From: Methylotenera sp.
GTDB lineage: Bacteria > Pseudomonadota > Gammaproteobacteria > Burkholderiales > Methylophilaceae
Assembly (NCBI RefSeq): GCF_029945535.1
Contig: NZ_JAQSCU010000012.1
Coordinates: 1-64,000 of the forward strand
Length of the DNA: 64,000 nucleotides
Direction: 5' to 3'
Positions 43,312-53,777 of this stretch are shown here, piece by piece. The notes under the pieces are model-generated. The model was not told the origin of the DNA, searched no databases, and was given only the letters and a program-made list of their open reading frames with translations. The stretch's first letter is position 1; every line of letters begins with the position of its first letter. Made by a program: the position numbers and the translations under genes.

Positions 43312-44211
43312 ATGTTTAATCAGACCGACAGCAAAATTAACGGTGTGGGTTTGGGGCTAAAGCGTGAGCTTATCCCTCAAATCCAAGCCGCCTTTGGTAA
43401 TAGCACTATTGCCAATCTGAATTTCGTTGAAATCGCCCCAGAAAACTGGATAGAGATTGGCGGCAAAGCGGCAAAACAGCTGGATTGGTTTGCTGAACGC
43501 TATCCTATTGCTTGCCATGGTTTATGCCTTTCACTTGGTGGCCTAGCCCCACTTGATACAATCTTCTTAAACCAAGTGAAGCAATTTCTACAGCAATATC
43601 AAATTCCACTTTATACCGAACACTTAAGCTACTCAACCGATGGCTACAAAGGTCAACAAGGCTATCTGTATGACTTGTTGCCCGTCCCCTTCACTGAAGA
43701 AGCGGTGCATTACGTCGCTAAACGCATACGCCAAACTCAGGACATTCTTGGACAACGCATTGGAATAGAAAATGCTTCTTTTTATGTGCAAGCGCCAATC
43801 TCGACGATGGATGAGTTAACCTTCATCAAAGCTGTATTGACTGAGGCTGATTGCTTATTACACTTAGACATCAACAATATTTACGTGAATAGCGTTAATT
43901 TTGGCCATGATCTGAGCGATGGACTAAAAGCTGATCCAATCAAAATTGCGCAAGAGTTTTTACGAGCTATCCCAGGTGAACGTATCGCTTATGCGCACAT
44001 GGCGGGGCATTATCAGCAAGCACCAGATTTACTGATTGATACCCATGGCGCAGATGTAATAGACCCCGTATGGGCGCTACTTGAAGAAGCTTACCGACTA
44101 TTTGGCGCATTCCCAACCTGCTTAGAGCGTGACAATAATATTCCGCCCTTGCACGTATTGATGCGTGAAGTTAATAAAATTGCTGATTTTCAGAAGCATG
44201 CTAAATCATAA
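43312..44211 (+). CDS. hvfB: MNIO-type RiPP maturase (HvfB/BufB, DUF692)
   Basis: A 299-residue TIM-barrel multinuclear non-heme iron-dependent oxidase. Conserved segments are NFVEIAPENWIEIGG, YTEHLSYSTDG, IGIENASFYVQAP, LHLDINNIYVNSVNFG, AYAHMAGHYQQAPD, DTHGADVIDPVW and LERDNNIPPL, which carry the His, Asp, Asn and Glu iron ligands. The enzyme modifies core Cys of the precursor next door. It lies 51 bases after hvfA and six bases before hvfC. Confidence 0.93.
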   Translation: MFNQTDSKINGVGLGLKRELIPQIQAAFGNSTIANLNFVEIAPENWIEIGGKAAKQLDWFAERYPIACHGLCLSLGGLAPLDTIFLNQVKQFLQQYQIPLYTEHLSYSTDGYKGQQGYLYDLLPVPFTEEAVHYVAKRIRQTQDILGQRIGIENASFYVQAPISTMDELTFIKAVLTEADCLLHLDINNIYVNSVNFGHDLSDGLKADPIKIAQEFLRAIPGERIAYAHMAGHYQQAPDLLIDTHGADVIDPVWALLEEAYRLFGAFPTCLERDNNIPPLHVLMREVNKIADFQKHAKS

Positions 44212-44217
44212 CTAAAT

Positions 44218-44976
44218 ATGACTAAAGATCTGCCTAATTTTCAGCAGTATCAGCAAGCGTTCACTGCGCATATCCGCGATCCGCACAATCAATCTAGACC
44301 TAAAAATGTAAAAGCCAAGGGTATGGATGTGTACAAAGAGATTGTATTCAACAATCTCTTTGAATCAGTATCTGCTTGCTTTCCAGTAGCACAAAAGGTT
44401 ATCGGCAAGCGGGCGTGGCTCAAATTAGTCCGTGATTTCTTTCGTGAACACTCTTCATCGACGCCTATTTTTAGAAAGATTCCTGAAGAGTTTCTTGTCC
44501 ATTTATCTAATATTAATGCACTTACTCCAGAAAATATTCCACCTTATCTAACAAGCCTTTGTCATTACGAATGGGTTGAGTTGCTAGTTTCAACCATGGC
44601 AGATGAGGCTAATAAGCGTGATATTAATCTAACTGGTGAGCTGCGTTTGAATCAGCCTGCATTTACGCATACGATGCAGTTACTTAATTACGAATATGCA
44701 GTGCAAAAAATATCACCTCGTTACAAACCGAAAGAGAAAGTGAATACACAACTTTTAGTTTATAGAAATGCGGAGTTTGAAGTGAAGTTTATAGAACTCA
44801 ACACCGTTACATATCGGTTAATTGAAATTCTAAAACAAGATAGACTGAACTGTGAGCAAGCACTTACTGTGCTTGCAAAAGAGATAAACCAAACCCAAAC
44901 TGAAAGTATCATTCAGTTTGGGTTAGCTATATTGGAAGACTTGAGAAGCCAAGGCGTGATTCTTGGCGTGTACTGA
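44218..44976 (+). CDS. hvfC: RiPP maturation partner protein (HvfC/BufC, DUF2063)
   Basis: A 252-residue soluble protein. The N-terminal DUF2063 domain has FQQYQQAFTAHIRDP, MDVYKEIVFNNLFESVSACF and FFREHSSSTPIFRKIPEEFL; the C-part is a winged-helix-like domain (LLVYRNAEFEVKFIEL, TYRLIEILKQDRL). In known systems this partner binds the precursor and presents it to the MNIO enzyme. Two perfect hairpins lie in the last 130 bases of the coding sequence. There is no DoxX-like membrane gene after it, which many similar clusters have. Confidence 0.9.
   Translation: MTKDLPNFQQYQQAFTAHIRDPHNQSRPKNVKAKGMDVYKEIVFNNLFESVSACFPVAQKVIGKRAWLKLVRDFFREHSSSTPIFRKIPEEFLVHLSNINALTPENIPPYLTSLCHYEWVELLVSTMADEANKRDINLTGELRLNQPAFTHTMQLLNYEYAVQKISPRYKPKEKVNTQLLVYRNAEFEVKFIELNTVTYRLIEILKQDRLNCEQALTVLAKEINQTQTESIIQFGLAILEDLRSQGVILGVY
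44856..44924. repeat. Two successive hairpins at the 3' end of hvfC
   Basis: GCAAGCAC-TTACT-GTGCTTGC (44856-44876) and AACCCAAACTGAA-AGTATCA-TTCAGTTTGGGTT (44892-44924) are perfect stems of 8 and 13 bases inside the reading frame. Neither is followed by a T-run. They may slow 3' decay of the cassette mRNA. Confidence 0.6.
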
Positions 44977-45007
44977 AATTTAGTATCGAAGAGAATATAA
45001 AGCCTAA

Positions 45008-45205
45008 TTAATCGAAACTCACTTGTTGCATCTGGCGCTCTTCTAGCGTGACCAGCAAGTCTTTTTGCGCGTCTTGCCCCATATCCCACCACGCTCTAAT
45101 TTCATCGATAGTGCGGTAGCAGCCATGGCACAGACCGTTCTCTTCGTCCATTGCACAAACACCAATGCATGGTGATTTAACTTCTGTTTGTATATTTTCA
45201 GACAT
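45008..45205 (-). CDS. DUF1289 Cys-rich protein
   Basis: A 65-residue protein with SPCIGVCAMDEENGLCHGCYRTIDEI: the four-Cys signature of DUF1289, a probable small iron-sulfur or zinc protein of unknown role. It lies 23 bases downstream of secA in the same direction. Being so small and conserved, it is likely a real gene with a housekeeping function. Confidence 0.85.
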   Translation of the reverse strand: MSENIQTEVKSPCIGVCAMDEENGLCHGCYRTIDEIRAWWDMGQDAQKDLLVTLEERQMQQVSFD

Positions 45206-45228
45206 AAATTAACGCTTTCAGTAACTGA

Positions 45229-47952
45229 TTAACTTAATACGCCATGGCATTGTTTATATTTTTTGCCAGAGCCGCATGGACATGGATCATTACGGCCGAC
45301 TTTTACACCATCACGTATGACAGGTTGACCACTGGCTAACAGCGCTTCAGAATTATCTGGATTTGCTAATGCTTCGTCATAATCAGCATGTTGATAATGC
45401 ACATTTTCTAGTTCCACTGGCTTTTCAACCGCTTCAACATCTGCCTCAGTTTTTACTTGAACGAGCATCGTCACTTTGGTAACTTCGCTTTTCACTGTAT
45501 TCAGCAAGCCTTCAAACAACTCAAACGCTTCACGTTTATATTCTTGTTTAGGATTTTTTTGTGCGTATGAACGCAAATGAATACCTTGGCGTAAGTGGTC
45601 TAGTGCAGCTAGGTGTTCGCGCCAATGGTTGTCTAAGCTTTGCAACATCACAGAACGTTCAAACTGTCGCATCACATCAGAGCTGGCTTGTTGTTCTTTC
45701 TCAACGTAAACACTATTAGCCGTGTCAATCACGCGCTCGCGCAAGGTTTCTTCATGCAAATCTGGGTTTTCTTCCAGCATTTTTTGCAAAGGAATATCTA
45801 AATTTGCCTCAGCTTTTAGCTCGCGTTCTAAACTTGGTATATCCCATTGTTCTTCAACGCTGTTTGGTGGAATATGTGTTGCAATCATGCTGGTAAGGAC
45901 ATCTTCACGCATTGCCTTAATGGTATCTGCAACGTCAGCAGCTTCTAACAACTCATTGCGCTGCTCGTAAATCACTTTACGCTGATCATTTGCTACATCA
46001 TCGTATTCAAGCAATTGTTTACGAATGTCAAAGTTGCGACCTTCAACTTTACGCTGCGCATTTTCAATAGCACGCGTGACCCATGGATGCTCAATTGCCT
46101 CACCATCAGGCATATTCAATTTTTCCATAATCGCAGATACACGGTCAGATGCGAAAATACGTAGTAGCTGATCTTCTAGTGATAGATAGAAACGGCTTGA
46201 ACCAGCGTCTCCCTGACGACCAGAGCGGCCACGTAACTGATTATCTACACGACGTGACTCATGGCGCTCAGTACCCGCAATATGCAAGCCACCAGCAGCC
46301 AATACAGCATCGTGACGTTGTTGCCATTCAGCTTTAAGAGTCACAATGCGGGCTTCTTTTTCAGCATCGCTTAGTGCAGCATCGTGTTTAACAGCTTCAA
46401 TATCAGTCTCTGGATTACCACCTAAAACAATATCTGTACCGCGACCAGCCATATTGGTAGCAATCGTAATCACACCAGCACGGCCCGCTTGGGCAATAAT
46501 GTGCGCCTCACGCTCATGTTGTTTCGCATTTAAAACTTGGTGTTCTAATTTTTCAGCATTCAATAACTGAGAAATCAGCTCTGAGTTTTCAATTGAGGTT
46601 GTACCGACCAACACTGGCTGACCGCGACTTTGACAGTCTTTAATATCTAAAATGACCGCAGCATATTTTTCATTCGCTGTACGATACACTTTATCCATAT
46701 TATCTTTACGCAACATTGGGCGATGCGTTGGGATCACCACTGTTTCTAGCGCATAAATCTGATTGAATTCATAAGCTTCGGTATCCGCAGTACCCGTCAT
46801 ACCTGAAAGTTTGGTATACATACGGAAGTAGTTTTGGAATGTGATAGAAGCCAGCGTTTGATTTTCTTTTTGAATCTCAACACCTTCTTTAGCCTCAACG
46901 GCTTGATGCAAGCCATCTGACCAGCGACGACCTGGCATCATACGGCCATTGATTTCATCCACAATCGTCACTTCACCATCACGAACTACATAATGCTGAT
47001 CTCTATGATAAAGGTTACGAGCGCGCAGCGATGCGTATAAATGATGTACCAAGGTGATGTTAGAAGCTTCATACAAACTTGAGCCTTCAGCCAGTAAGCC
47101 AGCTTCTGTTAGTAAGTTTTCAGCATGCTCATGACCTTCTTCAGACATGACGACATTTTGGCCTTTTTCATCAACCCAGAAATCGCCAGCACCTTCCTCT
47201 TCAGTTTGTGCAACTAACTTGGCAGCAACCACATTGATTTGATTGTAAAGCGCAATACTGTCATCAGCTTGACCGGAAATAATCAACGGTGTTCGTGCTT
47301 CATCGATTAAAATCGAATCAACCTCATCAATCAACGCATAACTTAAACCGCGCTGAACACGATCTTCACTTCTGTGCACCATGTTATCGCGCAGATAATC
47401 AAAACCGTATTCATTGTTAGTACCGTAAGTAATATCCGCAGCATAAGCTTGGCGCTTTAAGTCTGTCGGCATTTGCGATAAATTGATACCGATTGAAAGG
47501 CCTAAAAAGTTATAAAGCTTACCCATCCACTCAGCATCGCGCTTAGCTAGATAGTCATTCACCGTCACCACATGAACGCCCTTACCTGCTAATGCATTTA
47601 AATAAACAGGCAATGTCGCACATAAAGTTTTACCTTCACCTGTACGCATCTCGCCGATTTTACCGGCATTAAGAACCATGCCGCCTATCATTTGCACATC
47701 AAAATGACGCATACCCAACGCACGTTTACCACCTTCGCGTACCACGGCAAAAGCTTCTGGCATCAACTGATCTAAGGTTTCACCATTTTTAAAACGTTGC
47801 TTGAACTCCTCAGTTTTAGCTCTTAAGGCCTCATCTGATAAGGCCTGTATCGCTGGCTCTAACGCGTTAATTTGCTGTACTTTTTGCGCGTATTGTTTAA
47901 CCAACCTGTCGTTACGGCTACCAAATAATTTTTTGAACAACGTAGATATCAT
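45229..47952 (-). CDS. secA: Protein translocase ATPase SecA
   Basis: The 907-residue motor of Sec export. Nucleotide-binding domain 1 has [19 protein letters not shown] and [20 protein letters not shown]; domain 2 has [16 protein letters not shown] and [35 protein letters not shown] follows. The C-terminal zinc-binding SEC-C tail, [16 protein letters not shown], binds SecB. It is full length and intact. The upstream peptidase gene is in the same direction, 185 bases away. Confidence 0.97.
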   Translation of the reverse strand: MISTLFKKLFGSRNDRLVKQYAQKVQQINALEPAIQALSDEALRAKTEEFKQRFKNGETLDQLMPEAFAVVREGGKRALGMRHFDVQMIGGMVLNAGKIGEMRTGEGKTLCATLPVYLNALAGKGVHVVTVNDYLAKRDAEWMGKLYNFLGLSIGINLSQMPTDLKRQAYAADITYGTNNEYGFDYLRDNMVHRSEDRVQRGLSYALIDEVDSILIDEARTPLIISGQADDSIALYNQINVVAAKLVAQTEEEGAGDFWVDEKGQNVVMSEEGHEHAENLLTEAGLLAEGSSLYEASNITLVHHLYASLRARNLYHRDQHYVVRDGEVTIVDEINGRMMPGRRWSDGLHQAVEAKEGVEIQKENQTLASITFQNYFRMYTKLSGMTGTADTEAYEFNQIYALETVVIPTHRPMLRKDNMDKVYRTANEKYAAVILDIKDCQSRGQPVLVGTTSIENSELISQLLNAEKLEHQVLNAKQHEREAHIIAQAGRAGVITIATNMAGRGTDIVLGGNPETDIEAVKHDAALSDAEKEARIVTLKAEWQQRHDAVLAAGGLHIAGTERHESRRVDNQLRGRSGRQGDAGSSRFYLSLEDQLLRIFASDRVSAIMEKLNMPDGEAIEHPWVTRAIENAQRKVEGRNFDIRKQLLEYDDVANDQRKVIYEQRNELLEAADVADTIKAMREDVLTSMIATHIPPNSVEEQWDIPSLERELKAEANLDIPLQKMLEENPDLHEETLRERVIDTANSVYVEKEQQASSDVMRQFERSVMLQSLDNHWREHLAALDHLRQGIHLRSYAQKNPKQEYKREAFELFEGLLNTVKSEVTKVTMLVQVKTEADVEAVEKPVELENVHYQHADYDEALANPDNSEALLASGQPVIRDGVKVGRNDPCPCGSGKKYKQCHGVLS

Positions 47953-48137
47953 GAAATGAGTGACTTTCGGCTTGAGAGGATAAATGCTTTTTTAATGAAG
48001 GTTAATTTTTATAAGCTGCGCTATTTAAGTTGCAATACTAACTAAGTTGCAACTTAAAGTGCAAAACTCTTTATTTTAGATTTTAAACAACTTCTTAACG
48101 GTTAGTTGCGTCATATATGGGGCTTATTCTTATAAAT

Positions 48138-49067
48138 TCAATTGCTAGCTTTAAGATATTTTCTAGGATCCAATGCGTTACCATTGAGCCTAATTTCATA
48201 ATGCAAATGCGCCCCTGTAGAGCGCCCTGTACTGCCTACCAATGCTACTACTTGGCCTTTCTCTACACGATCGCCAACCTTAACCATCAGTTTTGAGGCA
48301 TGCGCATAGCGTGTTTCTAAACCAGATCCATGATCAACTTTTACAATATTACCATAATCCGGTGTACGTTCTGCGGTTGTGACTATGCCACCAGCTGCCG
48401 CATAGATTGGCGTGCCTTCAGCCGCAGAGAAATCTAAGCCTTCATGAAAGGCTTTATTGCCATTGAATGGGTCAATCCGCCAGCCATAGCTGGATGAATT
48501 AAATGCGGCATTGACTGGACTACTATTAGGCAACATATCTTTCAACACCCCTTGCTGCAATAACTTTGCTTCTATATCGCTTAAATAATCAGTATCAAAA
48601 TCAATTTTAGCCATAGTTTCAGTAATTTTTTGCTGCAAATCTAATTCAGTAATGGGTGCATTAAGCACCAATGGACCACCGCGACTAGCGGGGTCGGCTT
48701 TGCCCGCATTGGTGCGAAGCTCAGGACTCACAGGTGTTATTTTTTCTGACGCAGGCTTTTTCTCACCAGCCAACTTGGCCAGACGCTCGCTTTGCGCATC
48801 TAAGCGCATGATGCGTGCTTGCAACTCGCCCAGTTGTAGCGCGTAGGCATCTAAATGTTTTTGTGGATTATTAATACCGAAGGCTTGTTTAAGTTTTGAA
48901 GGGATCAATGATTTATCCCCTTGTTGCGTTGTAGATTCCTGTGGCACAATCAAGGATAGCATGATGACTACTGGTAACGATATCAGTAACAGCGCTATCA
49001 AGCACACTTGTAGCGTTGATAGCGTTTTCGCTTTCGCCATGTTATTTGAGACAAAAATGATATTCAT
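48138..49067 (-). CDS. M23 family metallopeptidase
   Basis: A 309-residue inner-membrane-anchored LytM-type protein. The start at 49067 (MNIIFVSNNMAKAK) has AGGG six bases upstream; a GTG six codons earlier is possible. After a membrane helix (VCLIALLLISLPVVIMLSLI) and a coiled region comes the LytM domain with HEGLDFSAAEGTPIYAAAGG and GAHLHYEIRLNG, so the metal ligands (H-x3-D, HLH) are complete and it can be an active peptidoglycan endopeptidase. It is divergent from the DUF721 gene. Confidence 0.9.
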   Translation of the reverse strand: MNIIFVSNNMAKAKTLSTLQVCLIALLLISLPVVIMLSLIVPQESTTQQGDKSLIPSKLKQAFGINNPQKHLDAYALQLGELQARIMRLDAQSERLAKLAGEKKPASEKITPVSPELRTNAGKADPASRGGPLVLNAPITELDLQQKITETMAKIDFDTDYLSDIEAKLLQQGVLKDMLPNSSPVNAAFNSSSYGWRIDPFNGNKAFHEGLDFSAAEGTPIYAAAGGIVTTAERTPDYGNIVKVDHGSGLETRYAHASKLMVKVGDRVEKGQVVALVGSTGRSTGAHLHYEIRLNGNALDPRKYLKASN

Positions 49068-49111
49068 AGCAGCCCTAATCACCACTCCAGTTATTTGTAC
49101 TGACCATCATC

Positions 49112-49528
49112 ATGCGCCAGTTTAACTCTCTGCTTAAACAACCCGAGTTGATTGCATTAAATGCGCGTAACTTAGAAGCTCAAGCCGCACAAGATATCTG
49201 GAAAGCAGTAGCGCCTGATAATTTGGCACAATTTAGCCATGCAAGCAGTATTAAAAATAAACAACTTAATTTATTTGCTGACAACAATGCAGTCGCTGCA
49301 AAAATTAAACTTTTTATACCTAGCTTGTTGATTAAGCTAGAAAACCAAGGGTGTGAAGTTACTTCAATTCAGGTGAAAGTGCAAGTAAAATCTACCCCGC
49401 CAGCCAAAGCAAAACGGATTAAAAAGCTCAGTTCGCATGCAGCAACAGAGCTAAATCAACTGTCAGAAAAACTATCTGGCACACCGCTTGGTGACGCACT
49501 GGCTAGATTAGCTACGAAAGCTAAGTAA
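49112..49528 (+). CDS. DUF721 (DciA-like) protein
   Basis: A 138-residue protein with KQPELIALNARNLEAQAAQD, IWKAVAPDNLAQFSHASSIK and IKLFIPSLLIKLENQG, the DUF721 layout. Related DciA proteins load the replicative helicase in bacteria lacking DnaC. This copy is short and lacks a long disordered tail. It sits next to the secA/M23 pair, a frequent place for DUF721 genes in proteobacteria. Helicase loading is therefore likely but unproven. Confidence 0.75.
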   Translation: MRQFNSLLKQPELIALNARNLEAQAAQDIWKAVAPDNLAQFSHASSIKNKQLNLFADNNAVAAKIKLFIPSLLIKLENQGCEVTSIQVKVQVKSTPPAKAKRIKKLSSHAATELNQLSEKLSGTPLGDALARLATKAK

Positions 49529-49538
49529 AATATAAATC

Positions 49539-49558
49539 ACACTGCTTCCAGTGTTTTT
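49539..49558 (+). terminator. Terminator after the DUF721 gene
   Basis: ACACTG and CAGTGT pair around a CTTC loop and run into five T. The stem is short but the stable tetraloop and T-run support it. The following 255 bases to hppA are AT-rich and hold no visible riboswitch or gene. Confidence 0.65.
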
Positions 49559-49813
49559 CCTCGTCACTCTTCCACTGCCAAATAACCAAAAGCCACCCAT
49601 AAATCTATAGGTTGTTAGCTGCGCTTAATAGTGCAATAATGAATCGTTGTTACAAATTATTTACATTATTAAAGTAACTTGCAGCAGCAGATTTGGTTAG
49701 ATTTTTGGCACTTAGTCTTAAATTTGTATTTGTTTTATTTTTAACATTTTAAATTTAGTTTTTAAATATTGTTTTAAGTTAGCGATTTATAAAAATTTAG
49801 ATAGGGAGAAGTC

Positions 49814-51847
49814 ATGTCATCACCACTAATGATTGCCGTTGGCGCCGCTGTTCTAGCTGTGTTATACGGTGTAGTAATGAGTAAATGGATTAGCAATTTA
49901 CCGGCAGGCAATGCGCGTATGCAAGAAATCGCCAGCGCAATTCAACAGGGGGCAGCGGCATATTTAGCTCGCCAATATAAAACCATCACTATCGTCGGCA
50001 TCATTCTAGCCATTTTAATTGGCATATTTCTTAATATCACCACTGCGATTGGTTTTGTTATTGGCGCTTTCTTATCTGGCGCTTGCGGCTTTATTGGCAT
50101 GAATGTCTCAGTAAAAGCTAACGTGCGCACAGCACAAGCAGCCACTGGTGGTATTGCACCTGCATTAGATGTGGCATTTAAAGGCGGAGCAATCACGGGA
50201 ATGCTGGTGGTTGGTTTAGGCTTATTAGGTGTAGCTGGTTTCTACTGGTATTTAGGTGGTGAAGCTGCAACAGACTTGAATCCGTTAATTGGTCTAGCTT
50301 TTGGCTCATCACTTATTTCTATATTTGCACGCCTTGGTGGCGGTATATTTACCAAAGGTGCTGACGTTGGTGCTGACTTAGTGGGCAAAGTGGAAGCAGG
50401 TATTCCTGAAGATGACCCACGTAACCCAGCCGTGATTGCCGATAACGTAGGCGATAACGTAGGCGACTGCGCGGGGATGGCAGCCGATTTATTTGAAACA
50501 TACGCTGTGACTTTAATTGCAACCATGGTGCTAGGCAGCCTACTGTTAACAAACGCAGGCGCCAATGGCACACTCTACCCCTTGATGCTTGCAGCTGTTT
50601 CTATTGTCGCCTCTATCATTGGCTGCTTCTTTGTTAAAGCCTCTCCTGGCATGAAAAATGTAATGCCAGCTTTATACAAAGGCTTAGCAGTAGCGGGTAC
50701 TTTATCTTTGGCTGCCTTTTACTTTGTGACTATGAAAATGTTCCCTGAAGGCTTGATCGCTGGCGACTTAACTATCTCTGCAAACCAGTTATTTGGCGCT
50801 TGCGCAGTGGGCTTAGTCCTTACAGCGGCATTAGTGTGGATTACCGAGTATTACACAGGGACTGATTACGCACCGGTAAAACACATTGCACAAGCTTCAA
50901 CAACCGGTCACGCGACTAATATCATTGCAGGTATTGGCATTTCAATGAAGTCGACTGCTTGGCCTGTACTTTCGGTTTGTGTAGCAATTTTCGTGTCGCA
51001 TCACTTAGGCGGTTTATACGGTATTGCAATTGCGGCAACCTCTATGCTCAGTATGGCAGGTATCGTAGTGGCGCTGGATGCTTATGGTCCAATCACGGAT
51101 AATGCGGGTGGTATTGCTGAAATGGCTGGCTTACCTGCAGAAGTGCGTGATGTGACTGACCCATTAGATGCGGTTGGCAATACCACTAAAGCTGTCACTA
51201 AAGGATATGCGATTGGCTCTGCGGGTTTGGCAGCATTGGTGTTATTTGCCGATTACACACACAAGCTACAAGGCGCAGGTATTGACGTTAAGTTTGACCT
51301 AAGTGACCCAATGGTGATTATTGGCTTGTTTATTGGCGGCTTAATTCCGTTCTTATTCGCTGCGATGGCGATGGAAGCGGTTGGGCGCGCAGCTGGTGCA
51401 GTGGTTGAAGAAGTACGCCGTCAGTTCCGCGACATCAAAGGCATTATGGAAGGCACAGCTAAACCAGAATATGGTAAAGCCGTAGATATGCTCACTACAG
51501 CTGCGATTAAAGAAATGATGATTCCATCACTCTTGCCAGTAGCAGTGCCAGTGGCGGTAGGCTTATTACTTGGCCCTGTAGCATTAGGTGGTCTATTAAT
51601 GGGTACAATTGTGACTGGTTTATTCGTTGCGATTTCCATGTGTACGGGTGGCGGTGCTTGGGATAACGCTAAAAAATATATCGAAGATGGCAACCACGGT
51701 GGCAAAGGTTCAGAAGCGCACAAAGCGGCTGTGACTGGCGATACCGTTGGCGATCCTTACAAAGATACTGCAGGCCCAGCAGTGAATCCATTGATTAAAA
51801 TCATTAACATTGTGGCTTTACTGATTGTGCCATTGCTCCATATGTAA
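49814..51847 (+). CDS. hppA: K+-independent proton-translocating pyrophosphatase
   Basis: A 677-residue membrane pyrophosphatase with about 16 helices that uses pyrophosphate to pump protons. The active-site block is [13 protein letters not shown], then [19 protein letters not shown]; a second Asp-rich block lies at [18 protein letters not shown]. The K+-requirement segment reads [17 protein letters not shown]; the Lys here (Ala in K+-dependent forms) indicates K+ independence. An AGGGAGAAG ribosome-binding site precedes the ATG. Confidence 0.95.
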   Translation: MSSPLMIAVGAAVLAVLYGVVMSKWISNLPAGNARMQEIASAIQQGAAAYLARQYKTITIVGIILAILIGIFLNITTAIGFVIGAFLSGACGFIGMNVSVKANVRTAQAATGGIAPALDVAFKGGAITGMLVVGLGLLGVAGFYWYLGGEAATDLNPLIGLAFGSSLISIFARLGGGIFTKGADVGADLVGKVEAGIPEDDPRNPAVIADNVGDNVGDCAGMAADLFETYAVTLIATMVLGSLLLTNAGANGTLYPLMLAAVSIVASIIGCFFVKASPGMKNVMPALYKGLAVAGTLSLAAFYFVTMKMFPEGLIAGDLTISANQLFGACAVGLVLTAALVWITEYYTGTDYAPVKHIAQASTTGHATNIIAGIGISMKSTAWPVLSVCVAIFVSHHLGGLYGIAIAATSMLSMAGIVVALDAYGPITDNAGGIAEMAGLPAEVRDVTDPLDAVGNTTKAVTKGYAIGSAGLAALVLFADYTHKLQGAGIDVKFDLSDPMVIIGLFIGGLIPFLFAAMAMEAVGRAAGAVVEEVRRQFRDIKGIMEGTAKPEYGKAVDMLTTAAIKEMMIPSLLPVAVPVAVGLLLGPVALGGLLMGTIVTGLFVAISMCTGGGAWDNAKKYIEDGNHGGKGSEAHKAAVTGDTVGDPYKDTAGPAVNPLIKIINIVALLIVPLLHM

Positions 51848-51885
51848 GCTGGTTAATTAAGCTAATAAAATACAGTGGATTAATT

Positions 51886-51910
51886 AAAAGGCGGCTCAGG
51901 TCGCCTTTTT
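51886..51910 (+). terminator. Terminator after hppA
   Basis: AAAAGGCG and CGCCTTTT form an 8-base stem around GCTCAGGT with a T-run. Confidence 0.8.
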
Positions 51911-52053
51911 ATTTGGCTTTCTTACATGTTCTATTATCAAATTATCTAATGATTAAACTTGAAAGCTAGGTTGCCGAAATTCACTTTGGAGCTTATCGAT
52001 AATTCATTGATAATACATAGATCGTCACCACAGCTAAAAACAGGAAAAATTAC

Positions 52054-52746
52054 TTGAGACATTCTGAATTTCATCGCTCGCATCATATTGGCTGGCTAAG
52101 AGCAGCCGTATTAGGCGCAAATGACGGCATTATTTCAACCTCCAGCTTGATTATTGGCATTGCGACCGCGCATGCGACTCACCATAACATTTTACTCACA
52201 GGCATGGCTGGCTTGGTCTCTGGCTCTATGGCGATGGCCGCAGGTGAATATGTTTCTGTAAGTTCTCAAGCAGATACTGAAACTGCAGATTTAGCGCGCG
52301 AGCGTGATGAACTTGCGACCCAACCTGAACATGAGCTGGAAGAGCTGACGGGTATTTACATGCAACGCGGCTTAACACATGAGCTTGCCAAGCAAGTGGC
52401 GACACAACTCACGGCAAAGGATGCGCTTGCGGCACATGCTAGAGATGAGCTAGGCATTATAGAGGCTATGAATGCACGACCGATACAAGCGGCATTGGCA
52501 TCAGCTGGAACATTTGCTGTTGGTGCTGCATTGCCTTTACTCATTGCATTTTTTGCAGCTGAAGCCAATATCGTGCCTTTTGTAGCAGTAACATCGCTGG
52601 CATTTCTGGCTTTACTGGGTGGCTTAGCGGCAAAAGTTGGCGGCGCAAATATTTGGATTGGCACTGGACGTGTTGCATTTTGGGGTGCATTGGCAATGGC
52701 TGCTACGGCTGGGGTCGGAAGCCTATTTGGTGTTGCTGTCGCTTAA
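52054..52746 (+). CDS. VIT1/CCC1 family iron or manganese transporter
   Basis: A 230-residue membrane protein of the VIT family, which moves Fe(II) or Mn(II). It starts HSEFHRSHHIGWLRAAVLGANDGII, then has MAMAAGEYVSVSSQADTE and the cytosolic helix DLARERDELATQPEHELEEL with metal-binding acidic residues. The last helices carry GGLAAKVGGANIW. The start is a TTG with AGGAAAA upstream. No metal regulator lies beside it. Confidence 0.88.
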   Translation: MRHSEFHRSHHIGWLRAAVLGANDGIISTSSLIIGIATAHATHHNILLTGMAGLVSGSMAMAAGEYVSVSSQADTETADLARERDELATQPEHELEELTGIYMQRGLTHELAKQVATQLTAKDALAAHARDELGIIEAMNARPIQAALASAGTFAVGAALPLLIAFFAAEANIVPFVAVTSLAFLALLGGLAAKVGGANIWIGTGRVAFWGALAMAATAGVGSLFGVAVA

Positions 52747-52768
52747 TCAGAAGTCAATTAAGTCAATA

Positions 52769-52794
52769 AAAAAGGCAGCTTTCGCTGCCTTTTT
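52769..52794. terminator. Terminator between the VIT gene and ppa
   Basis: AAAAAGGCAGC and GCTGCCTTTTT are perfect 11-base arms around TTTC. It can serve both convergent genes. Confidence 0.85.
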
Positions 52795-52822
52795 GTTAAT
52801 AGCTCAAAGTCTAACCTAATAC

Positions 52823-53371
52823 TTAAAACGCTGGTTTAACCATAGCGTTATTATAATTAGCTACACCTTCTAAAATCTCTTTTTTCGCTTGGTCAATATC
52901 ACCCCAACCGTTAATTTTCACCCATTTGCCTTTGTCTAAATCTTTGTAGTGCTCAAAAAAGTGTGAAATCATATTCAAACGCCAATCAGAAACATCTGTA
53001 TGCGCTTTCAAATGACCGTACAAACCACATACTTTTTCAACTGGCACCGCTAACACTTTAGCATCTAGGCCTGCTTCATCTTCCATCAACAACACACCTA
53101 AGGGACGGCAGCGCACAACTACACCTGGAATCAAAGGCACTGGCGTCATCACCAATACATCTACAGGGTCGCCATCGTCAGCAAGCGTATGCGGCACGTA
53201 GCCATAATTGGTGGGGTATTGCATGGCAGTACCCATAAAACGGTCTACAAAAATCGCACCGCTTTCTTTATCAACTTCATACTTAACTGGATCACCTTGC
53301 ATCGGGATTTCAATGATGACATTGAAGTCATTTGGTACGTCTTTGCCGGTTGGCACATCATTTAACGACAT
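52823..53371 (-). CDS. ppa: Soluble inorganic pyrophosphatase
   Basis: A 182-residue family I enzyme. It has [19 protein letters not shown] with the DxDPVDV metal motif, [14 protein letters not shown], and the substrate-binding [16 protein letters not shown]. It hydrolyses the same substrate as hppA, which is 1 kb away, but without energy recovery. The Asn-Asp start [16 protein letters not shown] is normal. Confidence 0.96.
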   Translation of the reverse strand: MSLNDVPTGKDVPNDFNVIIEIPMQGDPVKYEVDKESGAIFVDRFMGTAMQYPTNYGYVPHTLADDGDPVDVLVMTPVPLIPGVVVRCRPLGVLLMEDEAGLDAKVLAVPVEKVCGLYGHLKAHTDVSDWRLNMISHFFEHYKDLDKGKWVKINGWGDIDQAKKEILEGVANYNNAMVKPAF

Positions 53372-53473
53372 TGCTTTTTCCTAGATAATAAAATGTATTG
53401 GTTAATTTTCTGAGATTTAATTTTGAGCCGCAATTATAGCAAGCAGATTGGCAATAATATCAAAGGCTTGTAA

Positions 53474-53755
53474 CTAAATTATGACTTTGGCCTGCTCTCT
53501 GCAGCTTTGAATAATTTCTTTGGGAATGAAAAATAGCGCGATATACAGCAAAAGCGGAATGATCACTACATCATCCAACTGACCTAATACTGGAATAAAG
53601 TCTGGAATCAAATCAAACGGTAATAACAAATAGCCTATTGCTAGCCATAAGCATATCTTGGCAGGCAAAGGTGTTTTTGGGTGTTTAAGCACTAAACGAT
53701 ACACCTCAAACTCTTGCTTGAGGTGTTTAGTGAAGGATTTGAGCTTTTCAATCAC
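53474..53755 (-). CDS. YkvA family (DUF1232) membrane protein
   Basis: A 93-residue protein with the DUF1232 core: LPAKICLWLAIGYLLLPFDL, then IPDFIPVLGQLDDVVIIPLL. It has two hydrophobic segments. Function unknown. The start is a GTG without a strong ribosome-binding site. It is 22 bases after purC in the same direction and probably cotranscribed. Confidence 0.82.
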   Translation of the reverse strand: MIEKLKSFTKHLKQEFEVYRLVLKHPKTPLPAKICLWLAIGYLLLPFDLIPDFIPVLGQLDDVVIIPLLLYIALFFIPKEIIQSCREQAKVII

Positions 53756-53777
53756 GTGATGTGCTGATTTGCGCTAC

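Noticed and set aside
49559-49813. Riboswitch upstream of hppA
   Set aside because: The region is AT-rich with no multi-stem structure or recognisable aptamer core.
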